From NCBI RefSeq assembly GCF_000021485.1, contig NC_011761.1:2572001-2636000 (forward strand): a DNA stretch of 64,000 nucleotides, in the 5' to 3' direction. Both the position numbers and the translations under genes were made by a program. Source of the stretch: Acidithiobacillus ferrooxidans ATCC 23270. GTDB lineage: Bacteria; Pseudomonadota; Gammaproteobacteria; Acidithiobacillales; Acidithiobacillaceae. Below the pieces are notes generated by a model. That model was not told where the DNA came from, did not search any database, and saw only the letters and a program-made list of their open reading frames with translations. Positions 58,001 through 64,000 of the stretch are shown in pieces (position 1 is the stretch's first letter; every line of letters starts with the position of its first letter).

Positions 58001-60577
58001 TTACTTTTGTGCCCAGTGCAACCGTCGATTGTTTGTCCAGCGCACGGTTTGCAGCCACAGAACGCAGAGCACTACCAGCCCGCCAGCGATCAGAAGTGGC
58101 GGCATGCCGATGGCGGCGAAACCCATCACACCGCGCATAAAAGGAATCGCCAGGACCGCCACGAGCACCGCACCCACTCCCGCGAACATGGGCGCCAGCA
58201 ACGAATTGTTGCCACTCAGATTACGCAGAGCCGGACGCGTGAGGTCGCGGTTGGCGAGGATCAACAGAAACAGCGCAAACACCAAGGCACTGAATATGCT
58301 GATACGAACGTCTTTTTCAGCCCAGCCCAGGTGCTGCAACCATGCCGATCCCGCCAGAAGAATGGCCGCAATCCCCAGGCCTTGAGTCATGGCAAAGCCG
58401 ATATTACCCGCGGCAAACGGATTGGCATGGAGAGAACGCGGCGGCCGATGCATGATGTCGGCGGCTGCGGGTTCGGCCTCGAATACGATGGAACAGGCGG
58501 GATCGATGAGCAGTTCCAGCAGCACGATATGCACCGGCAGCAGTAATACCGGCCAGCGCAGAAGCGCCGGAAGCAGCGCCAGCGCGACGATGGGCATATG
58601 CACCGCAAACACGAAGCGTGTCGCTTTGGTGATGTTGTCGTAGATGCGCCGTCCACTGCGGATGGCACCGACGATGCTGGCAAAGCTATCGTCCAGCAGC
58701 ACCAGCGCCGCAGCCTCCCGCGCCACATCGGTGCCATGTTCGCCCATGGCGATGCCGACATCGGCGGCTTTCAGCGCCGGGGCATCGTTGACGCCGTCAC
58801 CGGTCATGGCGACCACCTCGCCGGCCTGTTGCAGCGCCCGCACCAGACGCAGCTTCTGTTCAGGCAACAGGCGGGCGCACAGATCGACCTGTTTCAAGCG
58901 CAGACGTAGCGCCTCGTCATCCAGTGCGGCAATTTCGGGGCCGGTGATGACCTCGGCACGCTCGGACAACCCCACCTGCCGGGCGATCGCGCGCGCTGTG
59001 GCAGGATGATCGCCCGTGAGCATCAACACCCGTATACCGGCGGCGCGGCACTCGGCAACGGCGGCGGGAACGTCGGAGCGTGGCGGATCGAAAAAGCCTA
59101 CCAGGCCAAGAAATCTGAAATCGAAATCGTGCTGGGTTTTGGGCCAGGGAGTATCGGGGTTGCCAGCCTCCCACAGGCCCCTGGCCACGCCCAGCACGCG
59201 CAGGCCTCGTGCGGCCATGGCTTCTACCCGCTGCTGGATCGCCAACCGGTCCGCCGCGGACAGGTGGCACAGATCGGCCACGGCTTCAGGCGCGCCTTTG
59301 GTCGCCAGCAGATGCGCATCGGGTCGCGCGCCGGAAAACACCCGTGTCATCGCCAGAATGTCAGGGGATAATTCATACTGAAACTCGGGCTGACGGTCGT
59401 CATGGACGTGTTCGGTCCCGGCCAGACGCCCATGGCCGAATACCTGGATGGCCTTTTCCATCGGGTCGAAGGGGTCGATGGGAGTGGCCAGCATCGCAAA
59501 CTCGACCAGGGTATGGAAGGTCTCGGGGAGATCGGGTTGGGCAACCACGAATACGGCGTCATCCACCGCAAGTTCGGCCACCTGCATGCGGTTCTGCGTC
59601 AGCGTGCCGGTCTTGTCCACCGCCAGCACGGTGATCGCACCCAACGCTTCGACCGCCGGCACGCGTCTGGTGAGCACCCTGGCTTTGGCGATACGCCAGG
59701 CGCCCAGCGCCAGGAACACGGTGAGAATGACCGGAATCTCCTCGGGCAGGATGGCCATCGCCAGGGCGATACCGGACAGCAGGCTTTCCAGCAGCGCGCG
59801 GCCATCCCACAACCAACCCACCAGAACCAGCGATACCGCCAGCAACAGCGCGATCGCCGTCAGATTACGGATGAGGGTGCGCGAGGATTGTTGCAGGCCA
59901 GAGGTCGTCTCTTGCGTTGTGGCCAGAGCCTGACCGATGCGGCCGACGGCGGTAGCGATCCCCGTAGCCTGCACCACCGCGAGGCCCACCCCCTTGGTGA
60001 CCACGGTGCTGGCGAACAGCGCAGCGCCGTCATCACCGCCTGACGCGGCCAGCGCGCCGAGCTCCGGATTGGGGAGCTTGTCCACCGGCACCGCCTCACC
60101 AGTGAGCAGCGACTCGTCCACCGTGAGCTGGCCCTGCACCAGTTGCGCATCGGCGGCGATGCGATCCCCCTCATGCAGGACCAGGAGATCGCCCCGCACC
60201 ACCTCCCGCCCGGCGATCCGCAACTCCCGACCGTCGCGGATCACCAGCGCCCGCGGCGCGGAGAGATCGCGCAAGGACTCCAGCGCACGCTGGGTCTTGC
60301 GCTCCTGGGCCAGGGTAATGCCGATGACCACGAATACGAAGGCCAGCAGAAACAGCGCTTCGGCATGGTCGCCCAGCAGCAGATAGATGCCGCCGGCCAC
60401 CAGCAACATCACGAACATCGGCTCGGCCAGGACACCGAGCACGATGGCCAGCAGCGTTTTTGGCGTGCTTCCGGGCAAAAGGTTCGGGCCATCTTCGGCG
60501 AGGCGCCGGGCCGCGGTTGCGCCGGCAAGTCCCGCAAATGGACGGACGTCCCCTTGCGCCGCAGGGCGTGTATCCAT
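58001..60577 (-). CDS. Cation-transporting P-type ATPase
   Basis: A P-type ATPase of about 858 residues. Motifs are LTGEAVPVDK (actuator), DKTGTLT with the phosphorylated Asp, GDGVNDAPALKAADVGIAMG, and PEEIP in the fourth helix. No cysteine-rich metal-binding N-terminus or CPC motif is present, so a heavy-metal pump is unlikely. The overall layout is COG0474/Ca-type; Ca, Mg or proton are possible ions. The ATG at 60577 is preferred over a TTG six bases upstream because GGGGGG is seven bases away. Confidence 0.88.
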   Translation of the reverse strand: MDTRPAAQGDVRPFAGLAGATAARRLAEDGPNLLPGSTPKTLLAIVLGVLAEPMFVMLLVAGGIYLLLGDHAEALFLLAFVFVVIGITLAQERKTQRALESLRDLSAPRALVIRDGRELRIAGREVVRGDLLVLHEGDRIAADAQLVQGQLTVDESLLTGEAVPVDKLPNPELGALAASGGDDGAALFASTVVTKGVGLAVVQATGIATAVGRIGQALATTQETTSGLQQSSRTLIRNLTAIALLLAVSLVLVGWLWDGRALLESLLSGIALAMAILPEEIPVILTVFLALGAWRIAKARVLTRRVPAVEALGAITVLAVDKTGTLTQNRMQVAELAVDDAVFVVAQPDLPETFHTLVEFAMLATPIDPFDPMEKAIQVFGHGRLAGTEHVHDDRQPEFQYELSPDILAMTRVFSGARPDAHLLATKGAPEAVADLCHLSAADRLAIQQRVEAMAARGLRVLGVARGLWEAGNPDTPWPKTQHDFDFRFLGLVGFFDPPRSDVPAAVAECRAAGIRVLMLTGDHPATARAIARQVGLSERAEVITGPEIAALDDEALRLRLKQVDLCARLLPEQKLRLVRALQQAGEVVAMTGDGVNDAPALKAADVGIAMGEHGTDVAREAAALVLLDDSFASIVGAIRSGRRIYDNITKATRFVFAVHMPIVALALLPALLRWPVLLLPVHIVLLELLIDPACSIVFEAEPAAADIMHRPPRSLHANPFAAGNIGFAMTQGLGIAAILLAGSAWLQHLGWAEKDVRISIFSALVFALFLLILANRDLTRPALRNLSGNNSLLAPMFAGVGAVLVAVLAIPFMRGVMGFAAIGMPPLLIAGGLVVLCVLWLQTVRWTNNRRLHWAQK

Positions 60578-60725
60578 ATTCAATGCCCCCCCTGGTCGGG
60601 CTGCATATCCGGGTCATGAGCACCATGCCCGGCCACCGGGAGCAGCACACTATCCGGCAACATACCCCGCTCTCCGCCAGCAACAACCCCGTCGACGACC
60701 GAAATCAGGAAGTCGCCGGGTGTGG

Positions 60726-61151
60726 TTATGTCGTCCTTTGAAAGCGCAGCGCCGCCGAATTCAAACAGTAGCGCCGCCCCGTCGGGGCCGGACCATCGGA
60801 AAACACATGCCCCAGGTGGCTGTCGCAACGCGCGCAGCGGATTTCCGTGCGGACCATGCCATGACTGGTATCGCGGATCTCGTGGATATGATCGGGTGCA
60901 AAAGGCTCCCGAAAACTCGGCCAGCCCGTCCCCGAATCAAACTTGGCCGCCGAACGAAACAACGGCAACCCACACAGAGCGCAAACGAAAGTCCCGTCGC
61001 CCTGTTCGTGCAGCAGCCCACCGCAGAAGGGCGGCTCCGTGCCATGCTCAAAAAGGACATGACGCGCCTCGGCAGACAAGCCTTGCGCCATTTCCGCGCG
61101 CTTCCCGGCATCGATGGGGGTCAGATCAAAGCCTGCGGATGAACGGGTCAT
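60726..61151 (-). CDS. msrB: Peptide methionine-(R)-S-oxide reductase MsrB
   Basis: A 141-residue MsrB. Zinc cysteines are C57/C60 (CALC) and C106/C109 (CARC), and catalytic Cys129 is in RRYCLNSAAL. It repairs R-sulfoxides of methionine. The ATG at 61151 is eight bases from GGAGG, a site that overlaps the msrA stop; ATG at 61157 is an alternative. It is coupled to msrA. Confidence 0.93.
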   Translation of the reverse strand: MTRSSAGFDLTPIDAGKRAEMAQGLSAEARHVLFEHGTEPPFCGGLLHEQGDGTFVCALCGLPLFRSAAKFDSGTGWPSFREPFAPDHIHEIRDTSHGMVRTEIRCARCDSHLGHVFSDGPAPTGRRYCLNSAALRFQRTT

Positions 61152-61156
61152 CGTCA

Positions 61157-61753
61157 TCACCTCCGTTGATTCTCACGCAACCATTGCGGAAAGCGCGTGC
61201 GCAGTTTTTCCACTTTCGGCAGCGCCACCGCACATATATAGGGCTGATCCGGATGCTGGCGGGCATAATCCTGGTGATAGTCTTCCGCCGGATAAAAATG
61301 GGTCAGGGGCGTGATTTCGGTGGCGATGGGTCCGGCAAAAACCTTCGCCTGATCAAGTTGCGCCACATAGTCCCGCGCCAGCGCCATCTGGGCGTCATTC
61401 ACGGTGAATATCGCGGACCGGTATTGGGTCCCCACATCATTCCCCTGCCGGTCGCGCTGGGTCGGATCGTGGGCCACCGCAAAAAAGACCTGTAACAGCC
61501 GGCCAAACGACAGCAACGCCGGATCGTAGTGAATCTCCACTGCCTCGGCGTGGCCGGTCGTCCCCGTGCATACCGCCCGGTAATTGGCCGTTTGCGCCGC
61601 GCCGCCCGTATAACCGGACACGATCCGCGTCACTCCCGCGAGGCCCAGATACACCGCCTCCACACACCAGAAGCACCCTGCCGCCAATACCGCCACACCC
61701 GGCGCATCGGCAGCGGCATCCTCCCGGTCGGGGGCGGGAATCGTCAACGCCAT
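61157..61753 (-). CDS. msrA: Peptide methionine-(S)-S-oxide reductase MsrA
   Basis: A 198-residue MsrA with catalytic Cys27 in GCFWC, a second Cys at 30, and the family stretches SGYTGG, GHAEAVEI and AEDYHQDY. The ATG at 61753 has GGAG eight bases upstream; the frame runs to 61864 but without family support. No signal peptide, so cytoplasmic. It forms an operon with msrB. Confidence 0.93.
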   Translation of the reverse strand: MALTIPAPDREDAAADAPGVAVLAAGCFWCVEAVYLGLAGVTRIVSGYTGGAAQTANYRAVCTGTTGHAEAVEIHYDPALLSFGRLLQVFFAVAHDPTQRDRQGNDVGTQYRSAIFTVNDAQMALARDYVAQLDQAKVFAGPIATEITPLTHFYPAEDYHQDYARQHPDQPYICAVALPKVEKLRTRFPQWLRENQRR

Positions 61754-61904
61754 GACCTGTACTCCATGATGAACGGACTCTGTCCAAAGCATAGTCGCAA
61801 AGCTCCGCCAGACCAACCATCGGCGGGCAATGTGCCAGACTCCGGCACATTTGCTAGTATCCACGCTTCAATGAAATTCGTCCTGCAAAATTCTGGGGGG
61901 GGGC

Positions 61905-62813
61905 ATGGAAACGGAAGATCGGAGCGGCGGTAAAAAGGCGCGCGTAGGATTCGGAAAGTCCGCAGGGGCGGCTTTGGGCGCATTGTTCTTCGGTCCGCTG
62001 CTGCTCGCCGGGTGCGCCACCACCCCGGATCTCCAATCCGCGGAGCATCTGGTGCAAGACAACTTCCACGGCAAGGCCCGTGTGGTGAAGGTCTTTCCGG
62101 GCCCCACCCAAAAACTCACCGGCATCATCGCCGAAAACAGCCAGCATCAGCAGGGGATACTCTGGATGTTGTCCAATCGCTACCTCCTGCTCGGCCCGGT
62201 GGTGAACGATAAGGGCCAGGATATCACCCGGGCGGCCACGGAGAAGTATCTGCCCCAACCCCGAAAGGTCCCCGCCGGACAGATCGCCCCGGCAGCCATG
62301 AAGGCACCGGGCTTCACCATCGGTCACGCGGGGCCACTCATGGTGGTGTTTGCCGACCCCAACTGCATCTACTGCCACCTGCTCTGGGAGGCATTGCAAA
62401 AACCCGTCGCCGACGGTCAACTTCGAGTAAAGCTGATCCCCGTCGGTTTCCTGAAAGATTCCAGCGCCGCCAAGGCAGCCACGATTCTCGCCGCCCCCGA
62501 CCCGGCGGCGGCATGGGCGGAGAACGAGAAGGGGTTTGATAAAAGCACCGAGGAGGGTGGCACCCGACCCCTGGCGCAGATTCCCGCCGAAGACATGAAG
62601 GCGGTCCATGCCAACACCGCCCTGCTTCAGTCCAGCGGTGAAGAAGCGACGCCGACCCTGCTTTTCTGCCGGAAGAAGTCGCCTGACATCCACGCGACCA
62701 AAGGGGAAACCGGCCTGAGGATGGTGCTGGTCCATGGCATCGCCGTGCGCGGACTGCCCGCGCTCATTCACTCGCTCGGTGGTGATGTCAGCGCGGAAGG
62801 CTGCACCCCCTGA
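61905..62813 (+). CDS. DsbG/DsbC-like thiol-disulfide lipoprotein
   Basis: A 302-residue protein with a lipobox (LLLAGC, Cys37), a cystatin-like N-terminal dimerisation region, and a thioredoxin-type domain with CxxC (CIYC, residues 154-157) in [12 protein letters not shown]. It resembles DsbG, a periplasmic disulfide isomerase or sulfenic-acid reductase, but is anchored by a lipid. It is divergent from the msrAB operon, so both may belong to oxidative damage repair. Confidence 0.83.
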
Positions 62814-62872
62814 CCTCCGCCAGTCCTGCCGGACGACTTCCCCCGCGGGCAGCCCTTGGTTATATTCCGCTA

Positions 62873-63529
62873 ATGCATAGTTCCACACACGATGATCTGG
62901 TCATCCTCGGCGGCACCTTCGACCCCATCCATTACGGGCACCTGCGCGCCGTGGAGGAGGTGCGCCAGGCCCTCGCCATCGCGCAGGCGATGCTGATTCC
63001 GGCGGGGCACCCGCCCCACCGCAAAAGCCCCTGGGCCGACGCCCGCCACCGTCTGGCCATGACCCGCATCGCCGTCGCGCACCATCCGCAATTCACGGTC
63101 AGTTCCTGGGAAGTAGAGCGGGAGGGGCCGTCCTACACCGTGGATACCCTCACCGCCCTGCGTCAGCAACGCCCGGATGCGGTACTCGCCATGGTCATCG
63201 GCATGGATGCCTTTCTGCGCTTCGACACCTGGCACCACTGGCAGCACATTCTGGACCTCACCCACCTCGTCGTTACCGGGCGCCCGGGCTGGCCTGCCGC
63301 CGAATTACCGGAAGCCCTGCGCCAGGCCCTCTATCAGCGCCGTTGCGAAGATGTCGACGCCCTGCGCCAGACGCCCGCCGGCTGTATCCTGTTTCATACG
63401 GTCACCGCCCTGGAAATCTCCGCCAGCAATATCCGCAGCCTGCTCGCCGGTCATCAGAGCCCGCGCTTTCTGTTACCGGACGAGGTATTGGATTATATTG
63501 ATGCCGAAGGGCTCTATCAGAGCCCATAG
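62873..63529 (+). CDS. nadD: Nicotinate-nucleotide adenylyltransferase
   Basis: A 218-residue NadD making NaAD from nicotinate mononucleotide and ATP. The nucleotidyltransferase motif [13 protein letters not shown] is at the start and [11 protein letters not shown] near the end. It starts the conserved nadD-rsfS-rlmH order. Confidence 0.95.
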
Positions 63530-63552
63530 CCCGACACAAAGGATCATCACAC

Positions 63553-63909
63553 TTGGCGACAGCAGAAACCCTTCGCGACCTGGCCATCTCCGTTCTGGAT
63601 GAACACAAGGCGCTCGACATCAAGAGCATCGACGTCCGCAAACAGACCGACATCACCGACTATCTCATCATCGCCTCCGGCACCTCCGACCGCCACTTGC
63701 GGGCGCTGGCCGACGCGGTGATGGCGCGTATGCGCGAGGAAGGCGTAAAACCCATAGGCAAGGAAGGCCTCACCGTCGGCGACTGGGTGCTGGTCGACCT
63801 CGGCGATGTGGTCGTCCATGTGATGCGTCCGGAAGTGCGCGATTTTTACCAACTGGAGCGGCTCTGGGGAGAACTTCCCCAGATACGTAGCCAAAGCGAG
63901 GGGCGCTGA
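63553..63909 (+). CDS. rsfS: Ribosome silencing factor RsfS
   Basis: A 118-residue RsfS/YbeB/Iojap protein, with DITDYLIIASGTSDRHLRAL and GDWVLVDLGDVVVHVM. It binds L14 and blocks subunit joining under starvation. The start is TTG, with AAAGGA upstream. Confidence 0.95.
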   Translation: MATAETLRDLAISVLDEHKALDIKSIDVRKQTDITDYLIIASGTSDRHLRALADAVMARMREEGVKPIGKEGLTVGDWVLVDLGDVVVHVMRPEVRDFYQLERLWGELPQIRSQSEGR

Positions 63910-63915
63910 TCTGCG

Positions 63916-64000
63916 ATGCGCCTCTGGGTGCTGGCCATCGGCAGCAAAATGCCGGCTTGGGTAGAGGCGGGCGTCGCCGAATACAGTGCGCGGATGCCGC
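63916..64000 (+). CDS. rlmH: 23S rRNA methyltransferase RlmH, N-terminal part
   Basis: The first 28 residues (opening MRLWVLAIGSKMPAWVEAG) match the RlmH start; the window ends here. RlmH methylates pseudouridine 1915. The order after rsfS supports it. Confidence 0.88.
   Translation, partial: MRLWVLAIGSKMPAWVEAGVAEYSARMP

Noticed and set aside
60580-60663. 27-residue frame between msrB and the P-type ATPase on the reverse strand
   Set aside because: It has GGAG before its ATG and ends just before the ATPase start, but it is too short and featureless to support.

Overview
The window is GC-rich, densely coded bacterial chromosome with a proteobacterial gene set: NtrB/NtrC, GlnK/AmtB, RecBCD, IspB, RlpA, NadD-RsfS-RlmH and an FtsI-type PBP. 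The gene mix, two ammonium channels, the TonB receptor style and many small exported proteins suggest an acidophilic Acidithiobacillus-like gammaproteobacterium. That assignment is inference from gene content; no rRNA is present to confirm it.

Layout. (1) 1-5.2 kb, minus strand: FtsI (cut by the window edge), an O-antigen ligase-like protein, a small PP0621-like protein, tRNA-Pro(CGG), IspB and a membrane-anchored TPR protein. (2) 5.2-24.9 kb: a continuous nitrogen-control block. ntrBC read leftward. Reading rightward are Anbu (proteasome-like peptidase), circularly permuted ATP-grasp, alpha-E and transglutaminase/DUF2126, then prkA-amtB-yeaH-spoVR, then a porin-glnK-amtB operon. NtrC-type palindromes occur at five places in this block, and four forward -24/-12 sigma-54 promoters plus one weaker reverse candidate accompany them. 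The block therefore looks like a physically clustered NtrC regulon that includes the Anbu peptide system. (3) 25-38.7 kb: a glutamine amidotransferase, lipoproteins, RlpA, a potassium channel, a PBP5-like protein that has lost all three catalytic motifs, Pgi, an ArnT-like glycosyltransferase, a fluoride riboswitch with CrcB, a DUF190 protein, a 40-residue zinc ribbon, a prenyltransferase-fold protein, Cfa and a TMEM175-type channel. (4) 38.8-47.8 kb: recC-recB-recD with 4-bp overlaps. (5) 47.8-57.9 kb: a putative receptor regulon. It holds an OmpR-type regulator with a dead receiver domain and two paralogous TonB receptors, each of the three preceded by tandem 11-bp TGTCA repeats resembling a Pho box. 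The second receptor is split by an IS66 element with a perfect 8-bp target duplication. A cytochrome b561-like protein and two tiny exported proteins follow. (6) 58-64 kb: a P-type ATPase, MsrA/MsrB, a DsbG-like lipoprotein, and nadD-rsfS-rlmH (rlmH cut by the window edge).

How it fits together: under nitrogen limitation NtrB/NtrC with sigma-54 would induce ammonium uptake (two AmtB, GlnK, a porin), the PrkA/YeaH/SpoVR stress module and an Anbu-linked peptide synthesis or turnover pathway. The receptor block probably answers a different starvation signal.
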